Assembly: GCF_007183175.1 (NCBI RefSeq)
Contig: NZ_AP019807.1
Coordinates: forward strand, 2,834,001-2,898,000
Reading direction: 5' to 3'
Source of the DNA: Microbulbifer sp. GL-2
Lineage (GTDB): Bacteria; Pseudomonadota; Gammaproteobacteria; Pseudomonadales; Cellvibrionaceae
Length of the DNA: 64,000 nucleotides
The notes under the pieces: model-generated
Told to the model about the DNA's origin: nothing
The model's input: only the letters and a program-made list of their open reading frames with translations
Database searches by the model: none
Shown: positions 18,636 to 27,702 of the stretch, piece by piece
How positions within the stretch are numbered: position 1 is the first letter of the stretch
Layout: every line of letters begins with the position of its first letter
Program-made: the position numbers and the translations under genes

Positions 18636-19191
18636 GTCGCTAATGTTCTCTCTGGATTTCTGAGTTGGCAGAATTTTCAGTATTTATTTCTTTGATAACT
18701 ACAGGAGGACTGTCCTGCTGGAGTATAGACTTGTGTACAGATCCTGCTGGCGATGAATACAACTCAGGGAATAAAATTTCTTTCAGTAAGATTGGGTTTT
18801 CAAAACTTATCCACTTGGATAGTATTGGGTGTACCGCGCTAATGAATGGAATACACGCAAAGTGTCGAAGACTCTCTCAATTAGTTCAAGAGTGCTATTG
18901 AGGGATTAATCTCAGGTTGAGTGATTTTGTAGGTTAAAGATCTGCCAATCCCTAAAATCCGAAAGGCGACCCTTTCGGGTTTTTTGTCTGAAATTGGTTA
19001 ACCGGCTCATTTAATATTGCGCCTTCTCGGTTGATTATCCTGTCGATATTCAGGTCGTGTATGAGCTTTGGGTCTGTGTGTGAGATATATCCTCCCTGAC
19101 ATGTGTAAATTTTCCAATATCTGGCGTGAAGTTCAAATGGCCTTATTGGCGGTTTGAAAACATGGAAGATAGAGATGTGGAGTAGTAGGTA
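18636..19191. other. Divergent promoter region of the fusion gene and MFS gene
   Basis: 555 bases. A 78-codon plus-strand frame (18665-18901) faintly resembles a STAS tail (HLDSIGCTALMNGIHAKCRRL) but has no good ribosome site or clear domain. A plus-strand terminator at 18958 suggests that something is transcribed here, either this small ORF or a non-coding RNA. Confidence 0.35.
18958..18986 (+). terminator. Rho-independent terminator lacking an assigned gene
   Basis: CCGAAAGG - CGAC - CCTTTCGG followed by GTTTTTTG. Strong stem with a T-run on the plus strand, but the nearest confident plus-strand gene upstream is the oxygenase more than 5 kb away. It therefore probably ends a short transcript starting in 18640-18900. 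Confidence 0.8.
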
Positions 19192-20460
19192 ATGCGTAGG
19201 AACTGGTGGCAGAGCATAAGGAGCTTTCCTCCTCTGGTCTGGATAATATTAATTGGGAGCTTTTTTAGCCGTGGTACTTACTTTATGGTTTGGCCTTTCC
19301 TGGCCATCCTCCTATTTAAAAAATTTGAATTGGATACAACCGAGATTGGTTTGATCCTCAGTGCATCTGCAATTGGCGCAGCCCTTTTTGGGTTCTATGT
19401 AGGTGCTCTTTCAGATCGCTATGGTCGCCGTAATATCTTGTTACTGGGTTCAGTAATTAACCTATTTTCTTTTGCTCTATTAGCGATAACCCACACATTA
19501 CCGGGGTTTATTCTGGTAATGACACTCTGTTCCATTGGTCGAGCGGTTTGGGAGCCACCGGCTAGTGCGCTGATTGGTGATTTGATTGATAACCAGTCAA
19601 ACCGCGAGCTGGCTCTACAGTTGCGTTATTTCCTGATTAATGCGGGTGCGGCACTGGGACCAATAGTTGGTGTTTGGGCCGGACTCAGTGCGCAGCAGTC
19701 TACCTTCGGTTTAACCTCGCTAAGTTATCTGTTGTTGGCACTGGCCTTTGTCTGGGGCTTTGCAAAAACAGGGACGGGACATCTGGCAAATGTGCGGGGA
19801 GATAGCACTGTGGCCCTGGGTAATACCCTTTCAGTATTGCGCAAGGACCATGTGTTCATGGTGGTGATTATCGCCAATATCCTGACAATGTTTATCTATG
19901 CTCATATGGATTCCAGCCTGGTGCAGTACCTGACTCGTTCAGGGACGGTGCGACTAGTTGAGCTGATTTCCAGCATGATCTTTATCAACGCGATAACGAT
20001 TGTGCTATTGCAGTTTCCGCTGATGCAGCTAATGCACAGTCTGGATATAAAAGAACGAATCATGACAGGATTAATTATATTAGCCGTTGCCCAAATGTGG
20101 TTTGCCCTGAATCCGGTACATTGGTTTTGGGGTTGGATGGGGGCGACTTTTGTCCTCAGTCTGGCGGAGGCGATTCTCTTCCCTACCATGAGTGTACAGA
20201 TTGACCGCTTGGCGCCCGAGCATTTACGAGGCACTTATTTTGGTGCCGCTTCTTTCTATGCATTGGGTTGGGCCATGGCACCCTTGGCGGGTGGCGTGAT
20301 TCTTGAATGGTGGGGTGGGTCAGTACTCTATTGGATGCTGTTGGCGCTTTGTGGATTGGTGTTTGTACTCTATCGCATCACGGCTTACCTTTCCCGCCCA
20401 CAGTGGCCGGAACTGGAAGAACAGGTGCTTACTTCTAGTGAAAGCGCTAAACCCATTTGA
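19192..20460 (+). CDS. Major facilitator superfamily transporter
   Basis: 422-residue, 12-helix inner-membrane transporter. The MFS loop 2-3 signature is GALSDRYGRRNILLLG, with VWEPPASALIGDLI in helix 5. Hydrophobic segments are spread evenly. It resembles drug:H+ antiporter-1 type exporters. ATG 19192 follows a GGAGTAGTAGG ribosome site. It is divergent from the 1599-residue polymer-synthase-like gene, 556 bases apart, so export of a related small molecule is possible, but the two may be unrelated. Confidence 0.88.
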   Translation: MRRNWWQSIRSFPPLVWIILIGSFFSRGTYFMVWPFLAILLFKKFELDTTEIGLILSASAIGAALFGFYVGALSDRYGRRNILLLGSVINLFSFALLAITHTLPGFILVMTLCSIGRAVWEPPASALIGDLIDNQSNRELALQLRYFLINAGAALGPIVGVWAGLSAQQSTFGLTSLSYLLLALAFVWGFAKTGTGHLANVRGDSTVALGNTLSVLRKDHVFMVVIIANILTMFIYAHMDSSLVQYLTRSGTVRLVELISSMIFINAITIVLLQFPLMQLMHSLDIKERIMTGLIILAVAQMWFALNPVHWFWGWMGATFVLSLAEAILFPTMSVQIDRLAPEHLRGTYFGAASFYALGWAMAPLAGGVILEWWGGSVLYWMLLALCGLVFVLYRITAYLSRPQWPELEEQVLTSSESAKPI

Positions 20461-20526
20461 TTAATGAAGTCGCTAATTGGGATGATGTACTACAGATGTA
20501 TAAATAAAAAAGGGCTTTTGAGACAT

Positions 20527-20566
20527 AAAAACGGGAAGCCCAGCAATTGTAAGCTGAGGCTTCCCG
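20527..20566 (-). terminator. Terminator for fadH (minus strand)
   Basis: CGGGAAGCC...GGCTTCCCG with an inner CAGC...GCTG pair; read on the minus strand it is followed by GTTTTTAT. A second hairpin, CCCTGACA...TGTCAGGG, lies closer to the gene at 20589-20610. Confidence 0.75.
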
Positions 20567-20617
20567 ATCTGGGTGGGTTAACAAGATTCCCTGACAGGGG
20601 TATGTCAGGGGATTTGT

Positions 20618-22654
20618 TTAAATCTCTGCAGCGAGGCGTGAGCCCTGGTCGATAGCGCGCTTGGCGTCTAGTTCTGCGGCTTCGTCGGCACCACCAATCA
20701 GGTGGGTTTTCACACCGCGCTCCAGCAAGGCTTCATACAGCTTGCGAGCAGGCTCCTGACCGGCGCAGACAATAATGTTATCTACCTCCAGCAGCCGCTC
20801 CTCGTCACCTACACGAATGTGCAGCCCCTTATCGTCAATTTTGTCGTAAAGAGCGCCTGCAATCATTTCTACTTTACGGTGTTGCAGGCTGCCACGGTGA
20901 ATCCAGCCAGTGGTTTTACCCAGGCCGGCACCCACTTTGGTAGTTTTCCGCTGCAGCAGGTAAACCTGGCGCGGAGTGGTTACGGCTTCGCGGGGTTTCA
21001 GGCCTGAGCGTTGTTCCAGCTCAATATCCACACCCCATTCGCTGAAGAACTCTTCCTTGTCGCTGGCGAGCACGGTTTCTTCGCTGGAATGCGGGCCGTC
21101 GTGGGTCAGGTATTCCGCCACATCGAAGCCAATACCACCGGCGCCGATAATTGCTACTTTTTCACCCACGGGCTTCTTATGCTTGAGGACGTCCAGATAA
21201 CCCATCACTTTATCACTTTCGATACCTGGAATCGGCGGGGTGCGCGGCTCGATGCCGGTGGCAATAATCACTTCATCAAAAGACTGCAGGTTTTCTGCAG
21301 TAGCGATGGTTTCGAGTTTAACCTCAACGCCAGTCACTTCCAGGCGGCGCTTGAAATAGCGTAGGGTTTCCTGGAATTCCGCTTTGCCGGGGATCTGTTT
21401 GGCGATATTGAATTGGCCACCGATCTTATTGCTGCCTTCAAACAGGGTGACCTGATGGCCGCGTTCAGCGGCGACAGTGGATGCGGCCAAACCGGCGGGG
21501 CCGGCGCCAATTACGGCAACCTTTTTCACATTACCGGTGGGCAGGTAGTTCAGCTCCGTTTCGTGACAGGCGCGCGGGTTCACCAGGCAGGAGGTGAGCT
21601 TCAGCTGGAAAGTGTGGTCCAGGCAGGCCTGGTTACAGCCGATGCAAGTATTGATTTCATCGGCGCGGCCCTCCGCGGCTTTATTGACGAAATCGGAATC
21701 AGCGAGGAAAGGGCGCGCCATGGAGATCATATCCGCCTGACCGGAGGAGAGTATTTCCTCTGCCACTTCCGGCACATTGATACGATTACTGGCGACTACC
21801 GGGATGGACAGGTGCTTTTTCACTTTCGCGGTAATATCGGTGAATGCCGCACGGGGAACATTGGTGGCGATAGTGGGAACGCGCGCTTCGTGCCAGCCGA
21901 TACCGGTATTAATAATAGTGGCACCAGCTTTTTCGATAGCCTGGCCAAGGGCGGCGACTTCATCGAAGTCACTGCCGTCTTCCACCAGGTCCAGCATGGA
22001 CAGGCGGTAAATAATAATAAAGTCTTCGCCAATGGCCTCGCGCACTCGGCGTACGACTTCGATCGGCAGGCGAATGCGGTTCTCGAAGCTGCCACCCCAC
22101 TCATCGGTGCGTTTGTTGGTGCGTTTTACGATGAACTGATTAATGAAGTAGCCCTCGGAGCCCATGATTTCCACGCCGTCGTAACCGGCCTCGCGGGCCA
22201 GGGTGGCACAGCGCACATAGTCATCGATCTGGCCTTCGATTTCCTCGCTGGTCAGCTCACGGGGAGTGAAGGGGTTGATTGGGGCCTGAATGGGGGAGGG
22301 GGCGATCAGGTTTTCATTGTAGGCGTAGCGGCCGGTATGCAGTATCTGCATACAGATCTTACCGCCTTCTGCATGGACTGCTTCGGTGACTTCCCGGTGT
22401 TGCTGGGCTTCTTCAGGGGTGTTCATCTTTGAGGCGCCCTTAAATACACCGCTCTCTTCGTTCGGCGCGATGCCACCGGTTACAATCAAGCCAACGCCAC
22501 CGCGGGCTCGTTCGGCATAAAAGGCCGCCAAACGGGTAAAGCCGCCGGGGTGTTCTTCCAGGTTGGTGTGCATGGAGCCCATCAGCACCCGGTTTTTCAG
22601 GGTGGTGAAGCCCAGATCCAGGGGGGCAAGCATATTAGAGTAGGCTTGGGACAT
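20618..22654 (-). CDS. fadH: NADPH-dependent 2,4-dienoyl-CoA reductase
   Basis: Reduces 2,4-dienoyl-CoA to trans-3-enoyl-CoA during beta-oxidation of polyunsaturated fatty acids. The 678-residue length is that of bacterial FadH. Residues 1-330 form the old-yellow-enzyme FMN barrel (LGFTTLKNRVLMGSMHTNLE, HTGRYAY). A Cys cluster binding 4Fe-4S follows (CIGCNQACLDH, then CLVNPRAC). Next come FAD binding (VIGAGPAGLAAS) and NAD(P)H binding (IIGAGGIGFDVAEYL). It is followed by two hairpins and lies downstream of a LysR gene on the same strand. A perfect 8-bp palindrome upstream (22709-22728) may be its operator. Confidence 0.95.
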   Translation of the reverse strand: MSQAYSNMLAPLDLGFTTLKNRVLMGSMHTNLEEHPGGFTRLAAFYAERARGGVGLIVTGGIAPNEESGVFKGASKMNTPEEAQQHREVTEAVHAEGGKICMQILHTGRYAYNENLIAPSPIQAPINPFTPRELTSEEIEGQIDDYVRCATLAREAGYDGVEIMGSEGYFINQFIVKRTNKRTDEWGGSFENRIRLPIEVVRRVREAIGEDFIIIYRLSMLDLVEDGSDFDEVAALGQAIEKAGATIINTGIGWHEARVPTIATNVPRAAFTDITAKVKKHLSIPVVASNRINVPEVAEEILSSGQADMISMARPFLADSDFVNKAAEGRADEINTCIGCNQACLDHTFQLKLTSCLVNPRACHETELNYLPTGNVKKVAVIGAGPAGLAASTVAAERGHQVTLFEGSNKIGGQFNIAKQIPGKAEFQETLRYFKRRLEVTGVEVKLETIATAENLQSFDEVIIATGIEPRTPPIPGIESDKVMGYLDVLKHKKPVGEKVAIIGAGGIGFDVAEYLTHDGPHSSEETVLASDKEEFFSEWGVDIELEQRSGLKPREAVTTPRQVYLLQRKTTKVGAGLGKTTGWIHRGSLQHRKVEMIAGALYDKIDDKGLHIRVGDEERLLEVDNIIVCAGQEPARKLYEALLERGVKTHLIGGADEAAELDAKRAIDQGSRLAAEI

Positions 22655-22708
22655 GGCAAAATTCTCTTTTTGTAACCTTTGGGGTTCGTCTTTATCTGCA
22701 AAGAGCTA

Positions 22709-22728
22709 ATATGCAAAGAGTTGCATAT
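22709..22728. promoter_or_regulatory. Perfect palindrome upstream of fadH
   Basis: ATATGCAA-AGAG-TTGCATAT, 8-bp perfect arms, 55 bases before the fadH start. This is a plausible binding site for a dimeric regulator, such as the adjacent LysR protein or a FadR/PsrA-like factor. Function is inferred from position only. Confidence 0.45.
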
Positions 22729-22882
22729 CGTTACCCAGCAGGATAACAAGAGCCGCTGGCGCGAAACAGTGACCTTTCCGGTCGAATTCAATGATCAATT
22801 CCCGACGCTTTCCCAACCTACTTGCGTCCCATTCTCATTTGGTAGAACTGCTTGTTTTTAAAAGGCTTTTTACACTGTTTAT

Positions 22883-23782
22883 TTATTTCGCCAGGACCGC
22901 CAGGAGTTGCTCACGTATCCAGCGATTGGCGGGGTCATCGTGTTGGTTTTTGTGCCATAGCAGGTGCCAGTCCATCAGTGGAATTTGGAAGGGAAGTTCA
23001 AATAAACGCGCCGAATACTGACTGGCCAGACTGGCGGGCACCGTCAGGGCCAAGTCGGTGCGCAAGACCACTAAGGGCGCCACCCGGTAGTGCTGTACAC
23101 GCAACTTGATAGTGCGTCGTCGCCCCAGTTTATTCAGGGCGATATCTGCTAGGCCAGGGCCTGTGCGCCTGCTGGAAACATGGATGTGTTCCAGCTGTAG
23201 GTATTGATCAAGTGTCAGGCTGGACTCGCTGGCCAGGGGGTGCTCGTTCCGCAACATACAGAGATAGCGGTCCTGGTGCAGACGCTGCTGTTGTAGCTGG
23301 GGTGCGGTTGCCAGTGGTATATCCAGGGCGAAATCCAATGTATTGGCTGCCAGTTCCTTGGCCAGCTGGTCCCTGGGCACGTGAAATGATTCAACTGTGA
23401 CCCCCGGCGCATCTTTTTCCAGTCGTTCCAGTAAATGCGGTAGCAGCAGGGTTTCCGCCATATCGTTCATGGATAATCGCAATGTCTTGCGCGCCAGGGC
23501 GGGGTCGAAAAGGCGGTGTTCGTTCAGGCTGGTGCCAAGCAGGGAAAGGGCCTGTTGTACCTTGGGCATAATGGACTCTGTAAAGGGGGTGGGGGTCATG
23601 CCGGATGGCCCGCGGATAAATAGTGGGTCCTCCAGGGTACGGCGTAAACGCGCCAGGGCATTACTTACAGCTGGCTGGGTGATGTGCAACTGCTCAGCTG
23701 CACGGGTGAGGTTACGCGCGATATAAATGGCTTCCAGAACCAGGAAGAGGTTCATATCCATTTTTTGTAGCTGCATAAGCAC
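22883..23782 (-). CDS. LysR-family transcriptional regulator
   Basis: 299-residue DNA-binding regulator. The N-terminal winged helix-turn-helix is LVLEAIYIARNLTRAAEQLHITQPAVSNALARLRR, with the LysR_substrate domain after residue about 95. The NodD/LeuO-like start (MDMNLFLVLEAIY) makes ATG 23758 an alternative start. It is divergent from the acyl-CoA operon starting at 23885 (about 100 bases apart) and upstream of fadH on the same strand. It is a good candidate to control both. Confidence 0.9.
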   Translation of the reverse strand: MLMQLQKMDMNLFLVLEAIYIARNLTRAAEQLHITQPAVSNALARLRRTLEDPLFIRGPSGMTPTPFTESIMPKVQQALSLLGTSLNEHRLFDPALARKTLRLSMNDMAETLLLPHLLERLEKDAPGVTVESFHVPRDQLAKELAANTLDFALDIPLATAPQLQQQRLHQDRYLCMLRNEHPLASESSLTLDQYLQLEHIHVSSRRTGPGLADIALNKLGRRRTIKLRVQHYRVAPLVVLRTDLALTVPASLASQYSARLFELPFQIPLMDWHLLWHKNQHDDPANRWIREQLLAVLAK

Positions 23783-23884
23783 TTCAATTATAAGCGTTGT
23801 GAATGATTGTATATTCGCACAATAAACTTTGATGATTCAAATGAGAGGGCTAGGGTTGGGGTTTGATAAAAAAAGGAGCTAGTT

Positions 23885-24562
23885 GTGGCCGAATCAATAG
23901 TGGTACGCCATGGTCAGGCGTCCTTCGGCGCAGATGACTACGACAACCTCTCGGAAGTTGGATGGCAGCAATCTCGATGGCTGGGGGAATACTGGCGGCA
24001 GACTGGCCAGAAATTCGATCGGATTCTCTGTGGCAGCTTGCGCCGCCACCAGCAGACCACCAAGGGCATTTGTGAAGGCCTTGGTATTGAAGTAGAGAGT
24101 CGCTTAACTGTGCTCCCCCAGCTGGATGAGTTCGATTTTCTCGAGGTGGCACATCTCTACAGCGAGAAAAATCCCGCCGCTAAGCCGGTTCCCAATGCTT
24201 CACGTGCTGATTTTTATCGGTTTTTAATGCAGGGCATGCTCGCCTGGTCGGCAGGGGAAATTGCACCGGCCGAGAGCTGGCAGGAGTTTGAAAATCGTAT
24301 TCGTGAAGTTTTGGAATTTATCAGTGACAGCCCCAAAGGCGGTAAAACCTTGGTGGTCAGTTCCGGTGGTGCTATTGCAATGATGGTACGACAGGTATTG
24401 GGAGGCCCTCCCGAGTCGGTGATCAAACTCAATATGCAAATTCAGAATACCGGCACCAGTCGCTTTTTCTCTAGTGCCGGGCAGGGTCTTAGCCTGCACA
24501 GTTTCAATCATGTGCCTCACCTTGAGAGGGATGAGCGCCACACATCTGTTACCTATAGCTGA
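23885..24562 (+). CDS. Histidine phosphatase family protein
   Basis: 225-residue phosphoglycerate-mutase-like phosphatase. RHG (VVRHGQASFG) is at residues 8-10, with LSEVGWQQSRWLG and CGSLRRHQQTTKGI containing the second Arg. The second His region is VVSSGGAIAMM, where the usual His is replaced by Ser, so catalysis may be altered. The GTG start follows AAGGAG. It is the first gene of an apparent six-gene operon for acyl-CoA metabolism (23.9-29.0 kb), in which such phosphatases recur next to acyl-CoA dehydrogenase and APH-like genes. Confidence 0.82.
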   Translation: MAESIVVRHGQASFGADDYDNLSEVGWQQSRWLGEYWRQTGQKFDRILCGSLRRHQQTTKGICEGLGIEVESRLTVLPQLDEFDFLEVAHLYSEKNPAAKPVPNASRADFYRFLMQGMLAWSAGEIAPAESWQEFENRIREVLEFISDSPKGGKTLVVSSGGAIAMMVRQVLGGPPESVIKLNMQIQNTGTSRFFSSAGQGLSLHSFNHVPHLERDERHTSVTYS

Positions 24563-24591
24563 ATCTATAGCTTAAATAAAGGTGGAAAAAC

Positions 24592-25824
24592 ATGGAGTTT
24601 GAATATTCAGAAAAGGTACAGCGTCTGCTGGAGCGGCTCAAAGATTTTATGCGGGAGCATGTATACCCTGCTGAGAATATCTACTTACAACAGCTGCAGG
24701 AAGATCGCTGGGGAGAGCCTCCCATTATGGAGGCCTTGAAAGAAAAGGCTCGCGAAGCAGAGCTGTGGAATTTGTTCCTCCCAGACTCGCGTTATGGTGC
24801 CGGCCTTACCAACCTGGAATATGCGCCCCTGGCGGAAGAGATGGGTAAGGTTCTATTCGCTTCAGAAATATTTAATTGCAGTGCGCCAGATACGGGCAAT
24901 ATGGAAGTACTGACCCAATACGGATCGGAGGCACAGCGGGAAACCTGGCTGCGGCCATTGCTGGAGGGCAGTATTCGCTCGGCATTTGCCATGACCGAAC
25001 CCAAGGTAGCCTCCTCCGATGCTACGAATATTGAAACCTCCATCGTGCGTGACGGTGATGAATATGTGATTAACGGCCACAAGTTCTATATTAGTGGCCT
25101 GATGAATAAGCGCTGCAAGATTATGATTGTGATGGGTAAGAGCGACCCCAGCAACCCAAATCGCCACCATCAGCAGTCGCAAATTCTGGTTCCCACCGAT
25201 ACCCCTGGAGTCAAAATAATTCGGCCTATGCGGGTTTTCGGTTACGACGATGCCCCTGAAGGTCATGCTGAAGTTATTTTTGATAATGTACGAGTGCCCG
25301 CTGCTAACTTGATTCTCGGTGAGGGGCGCGGTTTTGAAATTGCCCAGGGGCGCTTGGGGCCGGGTAGAATCCATCACTGTATGCGCCTGATTGGCCAGGC
25401 ACAGCGCGCGCTGGAAATGATGGCAAGCCGGGCGGAAACCCGGGTTGTGTTTGGCAGGCCCATGAGCAAGCAGGGTTCTGTGCGTGAGGATATTGCCAAG
25501 TCAGCCTGTGAAATTGAACAGGCACGTCTGCTAACCTTAAAAGCTGCCGCGCAGATGGACCGGCTCGGGAATAAGGCGGCCAAAGACCTGATCGCCATGA
25601 TTAAAATTGTTGCACCGCAAATGGCCTGTAACGTGATTGACCGTGCGATTCAGATTCACGGTGCGGCCGGATTAAGTCAGGACTATAGTCTGGCCCACCA
25701 CTACGCTTATGCGCGTACTATCCGTTTAGCAGATGGGCCGGATCAGGTTCACATGATGCAGTTGGGACGCAACCTGGCTGCCAGTTACGCCGCAGAGACT
25801 GCACAGGGAGTGGAGTATGTCTGA
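24592..25824 (+). CDS. Acyl-CoA dehydrogenase family protein
   Basis: FAD-dependent alpha,beta-desaturation of acyl-CoA, 410 residues. Family signatures include AFAMTEPKVASSDATNIET, a central beta-domain with YVINGHKFYISG, LGPGRIHHCMRLIG and the C-terminal QIHGAAGLSQDYSLAHHYAYARTIRLADGPDQVH. It belongs to the ACAD10/11-like branch that is usually paired with an APH-like kinase domain, which here is encoded by the next gene with an 8-base overlap. Electrons would pass to ETF. Confidence 0.93.
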   Translation: MEFEYSEKVQRLLERLKDFMREHVYPAENIYLQQLQEDRWGEPPIMEALKEKAREAELWNLFLPDSRYGAGLTNLEYAPLAEEMGKVLFASEIFNCSAPDTGNMEVLTQYGSEAQRETWLRPLLEGSIRSAFAMTEPKVASSDATNIETSIVRDGDEYVINGHKFYISGLMNKRCKIMIVMGKSDPSNPNRHHQQSQILVPTDTPGVKIIRPMRVFGYDDAPEGHAEVIFDNVRVPAANLILGEGRGFEIAQGRLGPGRIHHCMRLIGQAQRALEMMASRAETRVVFGRPMSKQGSVREDIAKSACEIEQARLLTLKAAAQMDRLGNKAAKDLIAMIKIVAPQMACNVIDRAIQIHGAAGLSQDYSLAHHYAYARTIRLADGPDQVHMMQLGRNLAASYAAETAQGVEYV

Positions 25825-26872
25825 AACAGTAAAGGAATCACGCAGCTCGGTGGAGGCTTTACCACTGGAGAAACTGCAGGAATATCTCAGTACAAACGTA
25901 GAGGGTTTTTCCGGGCCGCTGAATGTCAGTAAATTTTCTGGAGGCCAATCAAATCCCACCTTTAAATTGGAAACACCCACAAGTACTTATGTATTGCGCC
26001 GGCAGCCGCCGGGAAAACTGCTTAAATCCGCTCATGCAGTGGATCGTGAGTACCGGGTAATGTCAGCTTTGGGCAATACCGATGTACCGGTGCCCAGAGT
26101 TTTACATTTATGTGAAGACCGCGATTTAATCGGCTCTATGTTTTACCTGATGGAATATTGCGAGGGGCGGATTTTCTGGAATGCCGCAATTCCTGAAGTG
26201 GATGCCTCAGCGCGCAGTACCATGTACGATGAAATGAATCGGGTACTCGCCGCTTTACATAGCCTCGACATCGATGCCTTGGGCCTGTCCGATTATGGCC
26301 GCCCCGGTAATTATTTCCAGCGGCAACTGGAGCGCTGGACAGGACAGTACCGCGCTTCGGAAACCCAGCATATCGCCGCGATGGAAGAGTTGATCGAATG
26401 GCTCGGTACCACACTACCCGAAGACGATGGCCAGGTAGCTCTGGTGCACGGTGATTACCGTCTCGACAATATGATCTTCCACCCCGAAGAACCCAAAATT
26501 ATTGCCCTTCTGGATTGGGAGCTTTCTACTCTGGGGCACCCCTTTGCGGATCTCGCTTACCAATGTATGCAAATGCGGATGCCCGCAGGGGGTGACAAGA
26601 TGTCTGGCCTGTTGGGATTGGATATTGCGTCGCTAGGCATTCCCTCTGAACAGGCCTATGTGGCGAGGTATTGTGAACATATGGGGATCGAACGAATTGA
26701 TAACTGGCCCTTCTATCTGGCATTCAGCTTTTTCCGTCTGGCGGCGATAGTTCAAGGGGTGGCTAAGCGTGCGCAGGATGGTAATGCCTCCAACCGCAAT
26801 GCGGCGAGCCTCGGCGCCCTGGTGGACCCCCTGGCGCAAACAGCAATGAGTATCGCCTGCGAGGCCGATTAG
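25817..26872 (+). CDS. APH-family phosphotransferase (ACAD10/11-type)
   Basis: 351-residue kinase-like protein of the aminoglycoside-phosphotransferase fold. It has the ATP-binding FSGGQSNPTFKLE, the catalytic loop HGDYRLDNMIFH and the Mg-binding LDWELSTLGHPFADLAY. In mammals ACAD10/ACAD11 fuse this domain to an acyl-CoA dehydrogenase and act on 4-hydroxy fatty acids by phosphorylation. The adjacent, overlapping gene pair suggests the same pathway here. Aminoglycoside resistance is unlikely from context. Confidence 0.88.
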   Translation: MSETVKESRSSVEALPLEKLQEYLSTNVEGFSGPLNVSKFSGGQSNPTFKLETPTSTYVLRRQPPGKLLKSAHAVDREYRVMSALGNTDVPVPRVLHLCEDRDLIGSMFYLMEYCEGRIFWNAAIPEVDASARSTMYDEMNRVLAALHSLDIDALGLSDYGRPGNYFQRQLERWTGQYRASETQHIAAMEELIEWLGTTLPEDDGQVALVHGDYRLDNMIFHPEEPKIIALLDWELSTLGHPFADLAYQCMQMRMPAGGDKMSGLLGLDIASLGIPSEQAYVARYCEHMGIERIDNWPFYLAFSFFRLAAIVQGVAKRAQDGNASNRNAASLGALVDPLAQTAMSIACEAD

Positions 26873-26924
26873 AAGCACTACTCGTTAAAAAGTATTTAGT
26901 TTTAGAGAATGATAAGGATAAAAA

Positions 26925-27701
26925 ATGACAAATAATCTTTTTGATCTCACAGGGAAAATTGCCTTGGTAACGGGTGCGAGCCGCGGCATTGGCGAGGCGG
27001 TTGCTAAGCTGTTGGCTGAGCAGGGTGCCCATGTACTGGTATCCAGCCGGAAAATTGATGGTTGCCAAGCTGTTGCCGATGCGATTGTCGATGCCGGTGG
27101 TAAAGCGGAAGCTGTGCCTTGCCATATTGGCAATATGGAGGATATCCAAAAAATATTTACCGCTATCCATGAGCGTTTTGGAAAGCTGGATATTCTGGTA
27201 AATAACGCAGCCACCAATCCCTATTTTGGACATATCCTAGATACTGATCTCGCAGCATTTGAAAAAACTGTCGAAGTGAATATTCGCGGTTATTTCTTTA
27301 TGTCTGTAGAAGCGGGAAAATTGATGCGAGAGCAGGGCGGTGGTGTGATCGTTAATACCGCCTCAGTGAATGCTCTGCAGCCCGGCGTGGGACAGGGAAT
27401 TTACTCCATTACCAAGGCTGCAGTGGTGAATATGACCAAGGCTTTCGCCAAGGAGTGTGCCCAGTTCAATATTCGCGTTAATGCCTTGTTACCGGGTCTG
27501 ACTAAAACCAAGTTTGCCGGAGCGCTTTTCTCCCACGAGGATATTTATAAAACCGCGATTGGCCATATCCCTATGCATCGGCATGCGGAACCGGAAGAAA
27601 TGGCGGGCACTGTACTCTACCTGGTTTCCGATGCCTCCAGTTACACCACTGGTGAGTGTGTAGTGGTGGATGGCGGAATGACGTCCTGCGGGGGGATTTA
27701 A
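26925..27701 (+). CDS. SDR-family oxidoreductase (first of two)
   Basis: 258-residue classical short-chain dehydrogenase/reductase. NAD(P) binding is by TGASRGIGEAVA, with NNAATNPYFG, catalytic Ser in VNTASVNALQ and YxxxK as YSITK. The C-terminal VVDGGMTSCGG is typical. It is the fourth gene of the acyl-CoA operon, with ribosome site AAGGAT, and ends one base before the next SDR gene. Likely oxidises or reduces a hydroxyacyl/ketoacyl intermediate. Confidence 0.92.
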   Translation: MTNNLFDLTGKIALVTGASRGIGEAVAKLLAEQGAHVLVSSRKIDGCQAVADAIVDAGGKAEAVPCHIGNMEDIQKIFTAIHERFGKLDILVNNAATNPYFGHILDTDLAAFEKTVEVNIRGYFFMSVEAGKLMREQGGGVIVNTASVNALQPGVGQGIYSITKAAVVNMTKAFAKECAQFNIRVNALLPGLTKTKFAGALFSHEDIYKTAIGHIPMHRHAEPEEMAGTVLYLVSDASSYTTGECVVVDGGMTSCGGI

Positions 27702-27702
27702 T

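Noticed and set aside
18665..18901. STAS-domain protein
   Set aside because: Only a short stretch resembles STAS; too small and no start signal, kept only as an orphan-transcript note.
21413..22432. 339-codon plus-strand frame
   Set aside because: Antisense to the fully conserved fadH gene; no domain, codon pattern explained by fadH.
25817..26872. Aminoglycoside resistance gene
   Set aside because: APH fold is present, but overlap with an acyl-CoA dehydrogenase gene points to the ACAD10/11-type role.
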